DNA of 64,000 nucleotides from Notolepis coatsorum (GCA_963971535.1 OZ020587.1:163907140-163971139); one strand, 5' to 3'; numbered from the stretch's first letter, positions 47,368 through 58,354 are shown. Notes: a model not told the origin generated them from the sequence alone. Made by a program: numbers and translations.

Positions 47368-50300
47368 TCATAGGGTTATAGGGTCATGGTCATCATCGAT
47401 TGTGTCTGGGAGTCGGGGCAGTTCTATGAGCCTCGCCACGGGACGGGTGTAAGTGCGACCCTGGACAAGCACTTCAGCTGCTCGGACCTTGCCGTCGGCA
47501 CCGGTGATCACTTTGCTTACGCGGCCGGCCGGCCACATAGCTCTGGGCAGTGATTGATCAATAATCATGACAACTGTTCCTTCTGTCAAATTGTCTCTCT
47601 CCTTTACCCACTTCTGGCGGGTCTGTAGAGACGGTAGGTAGTGCAGTAGGAAACTGCTCCAAAACTTGTCGGCTAATACTTGACTGTACCCCCACATTCG
47701 TCGGCCGTTCGCTTCTTCAGGCCGGTACATGGTCTGGGGTAATGCAGGATCTAGCCGCCCCATCAGGAGTGTGTTGGGGTCTGCGGAGATAACAGTGCTC
47801 AATCCACAGAACACAGGCTTCTTATTCTCAGCCTCCTCCTGACTGGCTTCCCTCGGGATAGGCGTGGGCCACTCTCCTTCCGGGAGCTTTAGGAATGCTG
47901 GGCCGTCACTGTAGACATTGCGACGGGTGAGGTCATCCAGGGGCATCCCCCGGGTGATGACGTCAGCTGGGTTCTGTTTTGTATCAACGTAGCGCCACTC
48001 TGTTTCTCCGGTTAACTCTTCGGTTAAGTCTTGAATCTCGGTGACTCTGACTCCCACGAAGACTTTGTACTTGCATGAGTCCGATTTGATCCAGGCGAGT
48101 ACTGTCGTGGAATCTGACCACAGGATTGTTCTAGACACCGGTATGGTGAGCTCACGTTGGATGAGCGTGGCTAGGTGCGCTCCGGCTAGGGCTGCGCAGA
48201 GCTCTAGACGTGGGATAGATTGTTGCTTGCGAGGGGCTATTCTCGAGCGGGCGAGGACAAATGCTGTGTAGATCTCTCCCCCCCTTTCTTGGGCCCGCAA
48301 GTAGGCTACTGATCCGTATGCGACCTCTGAGGCGTCACTGAAGACGTGTAAGTCCATTTTACATGTCTCTGGCCTCACCGTGGGTGGGAAGTAGCTTCGG
48401 CGCATATTAACGCCTGGGAGTGAGTGGAGCTCCATCTCCCACTCTCTCCAGGTGGATGCAAGGTGTGCGGGAATGGGGTCGTCCCAGCCCTGGTCCTTGT
48501 CCCACAATGCTCGTACAATCATTTTTGCCCTGGTGGTGTACGGTAGAATACATCCTAGCGGGTCATATTGTCGGGCGAGTGTTGTGTACACACTCCGTCT
48601 GGTGGTCGGCGCCGCCGCCGGCCTTCCCTGCTCCGTAGTCAGGGGCTTGTGTCTGTAGTGAAGCGAATCTGTTTTGAATCGCCACACCAATCCCAGGGTC
48701 ATCTCCTGGGCTTCTCCCGGGATTGTAGCCATCCAGGTCTCGCTGCTGGCTGCCTTGTCCTCGGAAGAGAGGCTGCGCAGTACTTGCGGATCGCTGCTGG
48801 CCCACTGCCTGAGATCAAAGCCGCCTTTGATCAATGAGGCGCAGAGTTTAATCAGGAGAGCCTCGGCTTCTTCCTGGGTTGAAAGGCTTTGTAGACAGTT
48901 GTCTACGTAGAAGCTGTTCTTTACGCTGTGTCGGACCTCTTCGTCCGCTGCTGGGTCCTCTGCTACATGTTTCTGTAGTGCAAATGTAGCACAGCAGGGG
49001 GTGCACGTCGTTCCGAAGGGGAGGACTTCCCATTGGTAGATGGCTGGGTGCTCATCTCCTGGCTTCTCTCTCCATAGGAACCGTAACAGGGGCTTGTCCT
49101 CCTCTACTAATCTCACCTGCAGGAACATTCCTTTAATGTCCCCGCTGATGGCCACCTTTTCCTGGCGGAAGCGGAGTAGAACGCCGAGTAGGGAGGGGCC
49201 GAGTGTGGGACCGGGCAGTAACTCTTTATTCAGATTTTGGGATCCGATCTGGTAGCTGCAGTTAAATACTATGCGGTCTTTACCGTTGTGATGGACCTTG
49301 TGGTGAGGCACGTACCACGATTCAGTGGTCTGGTCAGCCTCTTTAATGTCCATCTTTGTGACGTGTCCCGCTGTGATGAGCTTCTCAATCTCAGCGCGGT
49401 ATACACTCTCTTGGGCGGGGTTCTTGGCTAAGCGCCGCTCCGTGTTCAGCAGGTACCGTTCTGTGGCGTCTGTCTTGGCGTGGAAAGTAGGCATTCCTTC
49501 TCGCCGCAGGAGTGGCGTGGCGTATCTCAACACGCCGTTGACCGGGACTCTCTTGGTCCCTGTCTCGAGGAGGTGAATGGCGTAAATGTCATCTTTAGAG
49601 CGAATGTCTTTCTTTCCGTTCTTAAAGGGCATTTGTTCCAAGGTCCATAGCCGCTCTACGTGTTGCAGGAGTGCGGTTTCTCCCTCTGTGACTCGGGAGT
49701 GGAGACATCTAGTGGCTGTACTTCGGTTGAGAGATTTGGCGAGCGGGCCTTGGAGAGTCCATCCCAAACGGGTCTCGACTGCTGCAGGACAGCCTCGGGG
49801 TCCGGTATGAACCCGGTCTATCGGGCCAATGAGGTCTGCATGGTCGGAGCCTATCAACAGGGTCGGCATAGCATTGTCTATGAGCGGGATCGGTAACTTG
49901 CGCAGATGTGCATATTTCTCCATCAGCTTGGCGACGGGGTATGTGTACCGCGACAGCCCTATTTCTTGGCTGGTGAAAGCGTCTGTAATCTGGTACCGTC
50001 GCTCAGGCTGGCCGCTTGCTGCGATAGAGAATGAGACATTCTCGCCCTTTATCGTCTTCAAATCTCGTCTTATTGTCCGAATTGTCATTTGGGTTTCGGT
50101 TCCCCGCAGCCCTAGCTGGGCCGCAGCGGAGGCGAGCAGCAGGGTCTTCTCTGACCCGTCATCGAGGACGGCGTAAGTGTCCAGGACTTTATTCTGGTAG
50201 CTTAGTGTCACACGCACTACTTTTAGGAGTACTCGGGCTCCACTGCTGCTGGCGGGATCGATGTACATGACGCTCGCTTTGCTGCTGGATGGTGCGGGTG

Positions 50301-51228
50301 CAGGGCGCCGTCTGTTACTGTCGTGAAGTATGTCCAGATGGGCTCCATCGCACTTGGTGCACCTTTTCTTTAAGCGGCATTCGGCTGCCATGTGTGAGCG
50401 CGCACAGCGAAAACAGCGCTTGTTGGACTTTATCCATTGACTTGCTTCCTCCGCGTTCAGCTTGGGGAAGGAGTCACATTGCGCTAGCCAGTGTTCTTTC
50501 TCACAGTAGGGGCACACTATCTTCCACTTCTCCGTTCTGGAGGGGGTACTGTGGCTCCTGCTGCTCGGTACTGACTCCGATTGGTGCATCACAGTCACCG
50601 ATCTTCTTCCATCATTTAGTCGTCTGGTTCCTTCTCTGGAGCCAGGGGTGCTCCGTCCGAATGTATCTAGCCGTAGGCTGCTGACTTCTCTCGCCAGGAA
50701 GTCTGCTAGATCGAGGAGGTTCGGTTCGGGGCCATTCGGGTCTCGGTGGTCTCTCTGCCGCCTAAAACGCTCCTGTCGAGCGGGCGGCAGCTTCTCCAAG
50801 ATCCTTTCCACATTTGAGTTGGCGTAAAGTTCATGCCTCCCCTTCTCTCTCTGCGTTCCCAACATCCCTACCAGGGACTGCACTCTGATGGACAGGTCGT
50901 CCAGTGCTCGATTGTCTATTGCTGGGGGTAAGCGGTCGATGTGTCGGATCTCCTGGATCACGTAATCCCATATGCGCCCATACCTCTGGTCCAATGCTAC
51001 CAGCGCTGCTGTGTATGGGGTGGTGGAAGTCGCGTAGGCGAGCGCTATATTATGTGCGCGGGGTACCTTTAAGTGCTTCAGTAGGATGGCGTATTTGTGG
51101 CGTTCATCCAATACATCCACCAACATGGTCTCCAGACACATGCAGAGTTCTGTATACTGGGCCCGGTTCTCTTGGGTGAAGTCGGGTACCATAGGCGTGC
51201 CAATGTATGACGCTGACTGTGGATACAT
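47368..51228 (-). CDS. BEL/Pao polyprotein: capsid-like, zinc knuckles, protease, RT, RNase H, C-terminal DUF5641; no integrase
   Basis: 1,286 codons without a stop. Order by approximate residue: 15-170 DUF1759-type Gag region (ending LVALDQRYG and downstream helices); 238-300 zinc knuckles (CPYCEKEHWLAQC, CFRCARSHMAAEC, CTKCDGAHLDILH); 345-470 aspartic protease of the Pao type (AVLDDGSEKTLL); 610-800 reverse transcriptase (SGDIKGMFLQV, LPFGTTCTPCCATFAL, FYVDNCLQSL); 960-1095 RNase H (VFSDASEVAYGSVAYL, IPRLELCAALAGAHLA, WSDSTTVLAWI, YVDTKQNPADVITRGM); about 1150-1275 the DUF5641-type tail (TLLMGRLDPALPQTMY, VLADKFWSSFLLHYLP, MWPAGRVSKVI). In the family a zinc-binding integrase domain and DDE core of several hundred residues lie between RNase H and DUF5641. 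Here GLSTVISAD is followed at once by PNTLLMGR, so that block is gone in frame. Confidence 0.9.
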   Translation of the reverse strand: MYPQSASYIGTPMVPDFTQENRAQYTELCMCLETMLVDVLDERHKYAILLKHLKVPRAHNIALAYATSTTPYTAALVALDQRYGRIWDYVIQEIRHIDRLPPAIDNRALDDLSIRVQSLVGMLGTQREKGRHELYANSNVERILEKLPPARQERFRRQRDHRDPNGPEPNLLDLADFLAREVSSLRLDTFGRSTPGSREGTRRLNDGRRSVTVMHQSESVPSSRSHSTPSRTEKWKIVCPYCEKEHWLAQCDSFPKLNAEEASQWIKSNKRCFRCARSHMAAECRLKKRCTKCDGAHLDILHDSNRRRPAPAPSSSKASVMYIDPASSSGARVLLKVVRVTLSYQNKVLDTYAVLDDGSEKTLLLASAAAQLGLRGTETQMTIRTIRRDLKTIKGENVSFSIAASGQPERRYQITDAFTSQEIGLSRYTYPVAKLMEKYAHLRKLPIPLIDNAMPTLLIGSDHADLIGPIDRVHTGPRGCPAAVETRLGWTLQGPLAKSLNRSTATRCLHSRVTEGETALLQHVERLWTLEQMPFKNGKKDIRSKDDIYAIHLLETGTKRVPVNGVLRYATPLLRREGMPTFHAKTDATERYLLNTERRLAKNPAQESVYRAEIEKLITAGHVTKMDIKEADQTTESWYVPHHKVHHNGKDRIVFNCSYQIGSQNLNKELLPGPTLGPSLLGVLLRFRQEKVAISGDIKGMFLQVRLVEEDKPLLRFLWREKPGDEHPAIYQWEVLPFGTTCTPCCATFALQKHVAEDPAADEEVRHSVKNSFYVDNCLQSLSTQEEAEALLIKLCASLIKGGFDLRQWASSDPQVLRSLSSEDKAASSETWMATIPGEAQEMTLGLVWRFKTDSLHYRHKPLTTEQGRPAAAPTTRRSVYTTLARQYDPLGCILPYTTRAKMIVRALWDKDQGWDDPIPAHLASTWREWEMELHSLPGVNMRRSYFPPTVRPETCKMDLHVFSDASEVAYGSVAYLRAQERGGEIYTAFVLARSRIAPRKQQSIPRLELCAALAGAHLATLIQRELTIPVSRTILWSDSTTVLAWIKSDSCKYKVFVGVRVTEIQDLTEELTGETEWRYVDTKQNPADVITRGMPLDDLTRRNVYSDGPAFLKLPEGEWPTPIPREASQEEAENKKPVFCGLSTVISADPNTLLMGRLDPALPQTMYRPEEANGRRMWGYSQVLADKFWSSFLLHYLPSLQTRQKWVKERDNLTEGTVVMIIDQSLPRAMWPAGRVSKVITGADGKVRAAEVLVQGRTYTRPVARLIELPRLPDTIDDDHDPITL

Positions 51229-52403
51229 CGGCGAGCGTTGGGGGAGAGGCCTCCTAGGCGAGTCTCCTCCCGCTCCTTGGTATGGGCTGGTACCGGCAGT
51301 GTACCATGGCCCGCTTGTCCAGGTGCTGTTCCTCGGTGCGGGTCGTGCTCACCCGTGTATAGAGTCGGGGGTCTGTAGCGCAGCTCCGCGGGAGTATAGC
51401 CTGGGCTGTACCGGACCTCCTGGTCCGGTAGAGTACTGTGCTGTCGTCGGGCGTGGTTCTCCTCCTCTTCCTCTTCGTCTTCAGTTAGGTCATCCAGTGC
51501 TTGTAGTCTCTGGTTTAGCCTCTCCACAGGATATGCTGCTCCTTCCCGGTTGCTAGGTCTCGCTTGGACCGGTGGGGGGAGGTGGTCTGTGGGGGGTATA
51601 GACCTCGTCTGTTGGTCAAGTTCAGGGTTGTTTACTCGGCTAGGGGATGCCGCCCTGGAGGTGTGTCTAGACGAGTTCCTGGAGCCTCTGGCGGAGGGAG
51701 AGGGTGTTGTCCGTCTGATCAGCTGTTCTATTAGTTGCGCTTGCTGTCTGTCGCGCTCTGCGTCCCGTAGAGCACCAGCAGCTGCTCGCTGGCTGTCTGC
51801 TCGGTCTCGGGCCACATTCTCTTCCCTCTGAATGCGTCTTATTTCTAGACGTATATGCTCTTCTTCGCTCCGCTGCTGGATCTGCAGTCGGTCGCGTTCA
51901 GCAGCGGCGTTCAGGCTGATGAGGAAGGCCTGCTGTAGGGTCCTCTCTGCCTCGCTGGGAGAAGGCGGTTGTATAGGGGAGCCTTCCCTCGGGGTACTCC
52001 TTGCGGAGCCTTGGAGCTCTATCTCCACGGTGCTCTCCCCGTCTTCTTCCGTGCCGAGTTCTGTCTCGGTAGCGTTGTATTCCTCCCGGGACTCATCGGG
52101 GACTACTTCTTCAGTACTGGCGGGGTGTGAAGTCATGTCTGGTTCCCACTGGTCCCCACCGTGAACTTGGTCAGTTACATTAGAACCCGTAGGGGCCTCT
52201 ATGGTCGGGGTAGTCTGGGCGTTGGGGTTAGACATACTTTTACTTTCTAGTTTTACCGCGTTTACTGTTAGTAGAAGACTAGGTTGTTGACTGACAGCGT
52301 AAGCCTCTAAGTACTGAGGGAGCCGTCGTTCGCGCTGCGGGCGTTGGTTAGGAGGATCGTTTCGTGGAGTGTTCATCATAGGCCATTTCAATATTAATAA
52401 CAC
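51078..52403 (-). CDS. BEL Gag N-terminal ORF, overlapping the polyprotein in another frame
   Basis: 441 codons. It opens with a Pro/Arg-rich start, then Glu-rich acidic stretches, a long charged helix-like part (AERDRLQIQQRSEEEHIRLE, RRIQREENVARDRADSQRAA) that looks like a coiled coil, and a Ser/Arg-rich part ending EDEEEEEENHARR and YSPGYTPAELRYRPPTLYTG. Its last part is in a different frame from the polyprotein; the two frames are both open between about 51345 and 51078. Either a programmed frameshift joins them or one indel has split a single ORF. The true start could be the second Met. Confidence 0.7.
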   Translation of the reverse strand: MLLILKWPMMNTPRNDPPNQRPQRERRLPQYLEAYAVSQQPSLLLTVNAVKLESKSMSNPNAQTTPTIEAPTGSNVTDQVHGGDQWEPDMTSHPASTEEVVPDESREEYNATETELGTEEDGESTVEIELQGSARSTPREGSPIQPPSPSEAERTLQQAFLISLNAAAERDRLQIQQRSEEEHIRLEIRRIQREENVARDRADSQRAAAGALRDAERDRQQAQLIEQLIRRTTPSPSARGSRNSSRHTSRAASPSRVNNPELDQQTRSIPPTDHLPPPVQARPSNREGAAYPVERLNQRLQALDDLTEDEEEEEENHARRQHSTLPDQEVRYSPGYTPAELRYRPPTLYTGEHDPHRGTAPGQAGHGTLPVPAHTKEREETRLGGLSPNARRCIHSQRHTLARLWYPTSPKRTGPSIQNSACVWRPCWWMYWMNATNTPSY

Positions 52404-52428
52404 TATATTAATATTACACTAATTACCA

Positions 52429-52445
52429 TCCGGCTCGAAGGACCA
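52429..52445 (-). other. BEL primer-binding site for tRNA-Tyr
   Basis: The + strand reads TCCGGCTCGAAGGACCA, identical to the 3' end of vertebrate tRNA-Tyr with CCA. The site lies 2 bases from the 5' LTR, as expected for a primer site on the minus strand. Confidence 0.85.
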
Positions 52446-52447
52446 AT

Positions 52448-53878
52448 TGTAACTGAGGGGTACAATTCCCTGACTGTATTACTAGATATGATACTTACTA
52501 CCACTACCTTTGTACTTAATATTCGGCCACCCAGTACTCGGCATAAATATATTATGATGAACACTGTCACGTAGATGAAACGGATCCAACACAAATGTAC
52601 GAATTAGAAATAGGTCTTTATTTCTACACAGCGATGGTGTGTAGAGCAAGCACTTAATCAAATCAATCACATTTATGAATGGGAATTAGTATGCACTTTT
52701 ATGGCAAGAGTATTCGTCGGTATATCAATAGAGAATGTCCAATCTCTGAAGGCGCAGGTGGTACATATACGACCTGGAATAGTTTAAGGAATAATAGCAA
52801 TGATACTTTAATGATTATAGGCTGGATACACTAGGGGGGGTTAATCCGGTCGCTTGTAAGCCGACAGGAGTAGGAAGGGGGGGGGGGTAGAGTTCGGCTG
52901 CCTCATCCGGCCAAGGGTATCCCAGGTGAACCCACTGTAGTGCCGTTCAATGCGCCGGCGATCCTTGGACCACAGATGAAAGCAGGTGGACTCTTTGTGG
53001 GCCGGCGTCCTCCGGTCCACGGAGGAGAGACGTGAAGCGACCTCGTCTTGCAGAGCGTCTCCTCACCTTGCGTCCTCTCCAGGGGGGGGGGTTCCAACAC
53101 ACGGCAGTGTCGGGGGTCTTTATCCATGGAATAATCAACGTATACAAAGCATAATCCGTGCCGGGGAAGGCGGGCTGTCGTCGGTAGAATAATCCGGTAT
53201 ACAGGTCCACTCGCTCGTCGGCTCTGGGGCTCCTCGGGTGCAGCTTCACGTGGGGTCAACCACCCTGGATAAGCAGCCAGTTCTCTGCCCGAAACGATGG
53301 GGTACTGACTACGGTAGTATTCTCACCGCACGAAGCACTATATATTAACAGACTATTATTAGCTTAATAGACTACGTCCAACTCGACGATATAGTGCCAA
53401 ATATGACTATTCAAATATTAATATACACGATGTCTCCATACCGATGGTAAGCCGAACTTGGCCTTACTCCCACACGTGGCGTCGCGGGGAGGCTTTACGT
53501 CTGTGACTCTATTGGTGGGTAAGAAACTGGACTGAAAAGAAAGTCCAGTATATAGCGCAGCATATATACGCACTATGAACAAATAGTCCCATTAGTGGTG
53601 CGGTAGCCAGATTCCTACGCGGAACTAGGACTTGTTCGTACATGTTGAGCGGTACGTTTGAACTGGGTCTGAGGGGTATGGCAGCCTGGCACCAAGGTCT
53701 CGACCAATAGTAGAATGGAGACTATTATGGGATGTTCAGTAGGCTAGAATGGATATTCAATGCATATTGTACAAGGAATATACAAGGGATATCAGGGAAT
53801 ATTAGAGAATATACAAATACAATTAAATATATATATATAAATATATATATATTCGGTTTAATCTGGCCCTTCACAACA
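52448..53878 (-). repeat. BEL element 5' LTR
   Basis: 1,431 bp and nearly identical to the left LTR. On the minus strand it starts TGTTGTGAAGGG and ends CAGTTACA. Confidence 0.93.
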
Positions 53879-54190
53879 ACTAGGCTACATACACTGTAGC
53901 GCGAGCTCACGTTACTACTAGGCTACATACACTGCGCGCGAGCTCACGTTACTACTAGGCTACATACACTGCGCGCGAGCTCACGTTACTACTAGGCTAC
54001 ATACACTGTAGCGCGAGCTCACGTTACTACTAGGCTACATACACTGTAGCGCGAGCTCACGTTACTACTAGGCTACATACACTAGCGCGAGCTCACGTTA
54101 CTACTAGGCTACATACACTGTAGCGCGAGCTCAAGTGCTACTAGGCTACATACACTGTAGCGCGAGCTCACGTGCTACTAGGCTACATAC
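53879..54190. repeat. 38-bp tandem repeat, right part
   Basis: About eight units of CTACTAGGCTACATACACTG then TAGCGCGAGCTCACGTTA; it continues the array cut by the BEL element. Confidence 0.92.
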
Positions 54191-54335
54191 ACTGCTACAG
54201 GCAGAGCCTCACATCGTCACCAACTGTTCTCATCTCAGGTAATTGTGCAACACATATATTTTATTATTTATAAGTAATGCATGCTGCTGATATAAATGCT
54301 GTTTAGTCTGTGTTTCAGTGACTAGTCTACTGTAA
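54190..54335. repeat. Right copy of the segmental repeat flanking the 38-bp array
   Basis: Second copy of the sequence at 45520-45690: CAACTGTTCTCATCTCAG followed by GTAATTGTGCAACACATATA. The CAG/GTAATT border looks like a splice donor in both copies. Confidence 0.75.
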
Positions 54336-55372
54336 TGTTATTTGCTCGATATTATGAAACTGGTGGGATCTGTAAACTACAGTAGCACTACTGCTAGCAG
54401 GCCTAGACTGCAGAATACTGACGTTAGCTAACCAATGCATATCACGCAGATCTTTCATGGTTTAATTTAATTGTAAAATATATAATTTCACAGCAAATAC
54501 TGTTACAGTGCTGGATCTCAACAATGACATGAAAGCAGAAGACAGCTCGATAACAACTACCGGTATACTTCAAGTGGTCGTAAGTGATGTATAATTTTTT
54601 TTTATTGTGTGTGTGACTGTATATATAATATATACTTTTTAATCTGGGACATTTTCAAAGAGTCATCCTGTAATGCCTTCTCTCTCTCTCTCTCCCAAGA
54701 CGGTCAAGATCTACCAAGTCTTCAAGATCTTCAAGTGGTCATGCTTGTAAGTGATGTATAAAATGTTTTATTGTGTGTGACTGTGTATATATATACTTTT
54801 CAATCTGGGACTTTCATTTCAACAGCTGGAAAGAGTCATCCTGTAAATGCCTATACTGACTGTTGAATGTCCTTACTTTTAGCTATTCTGCAAAGAATTC
54901 TTACAAATCAAGAAGTGTTGATGGATGCTACAGTATATTTTATGTAGATGTGCATGACGTGGACTAAATTAGAGGTCCTAGATATGGAAGTTTGAAGATG
55001 GCGGTGTTTCAAGAGACTGGCTAGGCTACTGCATGCTGTAGAGTGGTGAGTTAACTTGTTCCATGTGCCGCAAGTATGTCAAAAAGAAAAACAGAAACCA
55101 CGTTTGTCATTGTCATGTTAACAGTTACTTCACAGTACAAATACGTGAGTCCCCTGTTGTGGTTGTGAGTCACCTTTATTAGCTTAACTCCGTAGCACCG
55201 TATATTCTCTCCCCACCGTATGTATCTTTTTTTCTACCACCCCCTCCTAATGTACAGTCTCCTCCCCATCATAATGTATATATTCTCTGTTAGGATCTAT
55301 GGATAACATTGATTACTGTATATTTGCATATCATATATGTCACAAATGTAACATTACTATATACCTGTAGTA
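54336..55372. other. Region with exon-like cassettes, no identified gene
   Basis: Two segments end in the same donor-like border (CAAGTGGTC/GTAAGTGATG at about 54570 and CATGCTT/GTAAGTGATG at about 54748); the second follows a CTCTCTCTCTCTCCCAAG acceptor-like run. At 54915-54985 there is a piece shared with the 250-bp duplication at 58.6 kb. Coding frames are short, so a non-coding transcript or decayed element is as likely as a gene. Confidence 0.35.
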
Positions 55373-57069
55373 CAGGGGTGGCCAACCAGTCAGAGACTAA
55401 GAGCCACAAAAAAATGACTGTGGTACCACAAAGAGCCACACCATATACCAGCGTTTCTCAACCTTTTTTTTCAGTCACGGCACCCTTCATGTGTTTATAA
55501 GTCTCACCCTCTGGCCTCTGAAGTTGCTAATGTCTTTTTTATTTGGGCCTCACAGGGTTAAAAGTACCCTGTGAGACCCACGGTTGCAAAATTACAAAAT
55601 CACTTTTAGCCATTTAAAAAAATAATGTTTATTTAAATTTTTTTAAAGGGGAACTATTTTACTATTTCTTTCACTATTTGGGCACTTTTACACAATTCCT
55701 GTGAGTCTATGGAACACCTAGGTTTTTTTCAAAAAAAATGCATTGTTTTGTATTTCTAATCAAGTACTAAAAACCGCATTTTTCTACCTCAAGATCTTAA
55801 GCCATTTTGAGGCTGGGCTCCAACCACTGTGTGGCCTGGTGCCAACTGCCACATCAACTGCCACATTATTATGCAGCTGAGAAATCTCTGACATCACAGA
55901 TATGCACATTTTCAGATGACTCAGTTCAGTGAGGGTGAATATTGTGAGAGGAGAATTGGAAGAATTCGCCAATATGAGAATTAGAGACATATATCCTATT
56001 AATATAAGTCCACATAGCTAAGAAACAATGGTAAACACTGAAAAAAGCCATTTATAAGATAGTTCCCCTTTAAGCACATGTATAGTCAATTGGTCCTGTT
56101 GTTCAGCCTCACAATGCTATTTGATAGTAAATGTGTTTATATGTCCCACCCTCTGGCCTCTGAAGTTGCTAATTTCTTTTTAATTCGGGCCTCACAGGGT
56201 TAACCTCTTAAGCCCGAGATATACAGTAAAAGTGTATATTTTCAGCATTATGTTTGTTTACCAATTATTTTAACTGTTATTAGTGAAATATAAGATTATA
56301 GAAATCTCAGGGCATTGAGTCGGAAACCGGCGCATATTGACAGGAGGAAGTGGCACAGCCAAAAGTGAGTGTAGTCTTTTGAAGGAAGAGACTCAGGGCT
56401 TTCAAATTTCGAAAAACTACCCTACCCAGCTCACACCAGCCCCTGTCAATCATCTGACTTCTGGATTTACTTTTTAATTTCTCTTATTTTTTGGGATTAT
56501 CTCCCACAAACCTGAACGTTATTGCCATAAAACAGAACGCAGTTAGTTTCTCTACCTTTCTGTGAACGTCTTGCAAAAAACGGTGTTGCAATATGATGAA
56601 AAATGGTGGAGAAATTTACATTATAAAAAAGATGGCAGAATTCAGTACTGTATCTACAAAACCTTCTGTTTAATCATCTTCCCTTTATTCATTTGCTTAG
56701 ATTTTTCAGGTCTGGTCAATTTTAGCATGGTGTTATTTACAGTCAAACATTTTTTTTTTTTAAATAGAATTGATATTCTCCTTTGGTTCATTACAATTTA
56801 CTTAAGCCTAGTAACAGACACACTATTTCTGACACTGATCCATATATGTCCCTAGATTCAGATACCAAGAACATGCAAATGGACCATTTAAAAAAAAATG
56901 TTAAATGTTTATTCTACGCACTTATGGAATGAGTGACATAAAAAAAAAAAAAGTAAAAAAAAAAAAAAGTAAACATTTTTTTTTTTTTTTTTTTTTATGG
57001 ATGGAAGAGCCGCACATTGACGGGCAAAGAGCCCCATGCGGCTCGCGAGCCGCGGGTTGGCCACCCCTG
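55373..57069. mobile_element. Non-autonomous hAT element, 1.7 kb
   Basis: Termini CAGGGGTGGCCAACC and GGTTGGCCACCCCTG are flanked by an exact 8-bp duplication CTGTAGTA (55365-55372 and 57070-57077). Subterminal GAGCCACA / GAGCCGC repeats are typical of this fish family. Interior is AT-rich with another old hAT-like start (CCAGCGTTTCTCAACC at 55449). No transposase ORF. A fragment of the same family lies at 14683. Confidence 0.93.
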
Positions 57070-57094
57070 CTGTAGTATGTCCCTACTATGCCAT

Positions 57095-57890
57095 AAATGT
57101 CATGATGTCAATGTTGTGTAATGTCATAAATGTCACTATGAATTGAAAATGGGGGACCCTGATGATGTAAACAAGACGAAAGTCTTTCTCTGCTCTGCAT
57201 CCCCTTAACAATTGTGTGTATTGAGCCGTACTGTATTGTACCCATTCTGCAATCTGTTAAATATTGATTGATTGAACATTTTATTAACAGATTGCAGAAT
57301 GGGTACAATACAGTACAGCTCAATACACACTTGTTAAGGGGATGCAGACCAGAGAAATACTTTCATCTTGTTTACATCAGGGTCCCCCATTTTCAATTCA
57401 TCATAACATACACGACATACAGATAGACAGTACTGTCTGCTACATCTATACATTTATGACATACCAAATTTACAAATACAGTATTGTTTGTGATACAAAA
57501 ATAGTCTAAAAAAGAGAGTATATATACATTTGATGAATAAACTGTACATTGGAGGAGGTGGGGTGGGGGGACTGTACATTGGAGGTGGTTGGGTAGGAGG
57601 GGTGGGGGGGGATTGGATTACATTGGATTATCGACGAAACCTTACTTGGTCCCAAGAAGAGGGTCTTGTGTATTAAATAAAGTTTTTATTCATTCATTCA
57701 CTCTGGATCTGGTAAATCCAGTAGCAATACACACAATTGTTAAGGGGATACAGACCAGAGAAAGATGTGTGTCTTGTTTACATCATCAGCGTCCCCCATT
57801 TTCAATTCATAGTGACATTTATGACATACACAACATACATGACATCATGCCATTTATGACATAGGGACATACATGACTTACAGGTATAAT
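57095..57890. mobile_element. Inverted and repeated LINE 3' UTR copies
   Basis: A plus-oriented 3' UTR (57095-57268) meets a minus-oriented one (57263-57590) tail to tail at ATTGATTGATTGAA. A third, partial minus copy follows at 57726-57890. All share ATTGAAAATGGGGGACCCTG and ACCCATTCTGCAATCTGTTA blocks. Confidence 0.75.
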
Positions 57891-57891
57891 A

Positions 57892-58306
57892 CCGTAATTC
57901 CTCTAATAGTAACCGGGTCTCAAATACAAGCCGGGTCTCTATTAATGGCCGGGTGCGCTCTTGAGCTAAGCAATTATAAGCCGGCCTCCTAATACAAGCC
58001 GGGTTACTAATATACTGAGCTGCATACTGAGCTAGTTACTTGATTTCACTTTGAAAACGTTGAAATGACCAGTGACCACCTGTAATTGCACTGTTTACTA
58101 TTTCATACAGTACTTGGTTTCAATAAATGAACCCAGTACATTTTACTGGGTTCAAACTGACACAAAATGTTGATTTATTCATTATGATCCGTTTGAAAAT
58201 TTGAAATATAGGCCTCCCTCTTATACAGGCCTCCTCCTAATACAAGCCTGGTACCCGCTACAGTTGAAACAAATACAAGCCGGGGTTACTATTAGAGGAA
58301 TTACGG
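57892..58306. mobile_element. TA-flanked MITE, 415 bp, within a larger palindrome
   Basis: Inverted ends CCGTAATTCCTCTAATAGTA and its complement, TA on both sides, and repeated ACAAGCCGGG motifs inside. The sequences outside the element (ATGACATAGGGACATACATG, ACTTACAGGTATA) are themselves inverted copies of each other. Confidence 0.8.
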
Positions 58307-58354
58307 TATACCTGTAAGTCATGTATGTCCCTATGTCATAAATGTCATAAATGT

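Larger units (their letters stand above)
45823..53878 (-). mobile_element. BEL/Pao LTR retrotransposon, 8.06 kb, integrase missing
   Basis: Two LTRs of 1,437 and 1,431 bp begin TGTAACTG and end TTCACAACA on the + strand. The 5-bp target duplication ACTAG (45818-45822 and 53879-53883) lies within the 38-bp array. A primer site for tRNA-Tyr and a polypurine tract place the element on the minus strand. The coding part has a Gag-like ORF and a long Pol-like ORF of the BEL/Pao family with no integrase segment. LTR differences are few (for example CTGTTGTCGG/CTGTCGTCGG, TTGGAGGG/TTGGTGGG, a TA-repeat length change), so the insertion is young. It probably depended on a relative for integration. Confidence 0.92.

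Noticed and set aside
48041-50684. Plus-strand ORFs across the BEL polyprotein
   Set aside because: Shadows of the minus-strand coding sequence.
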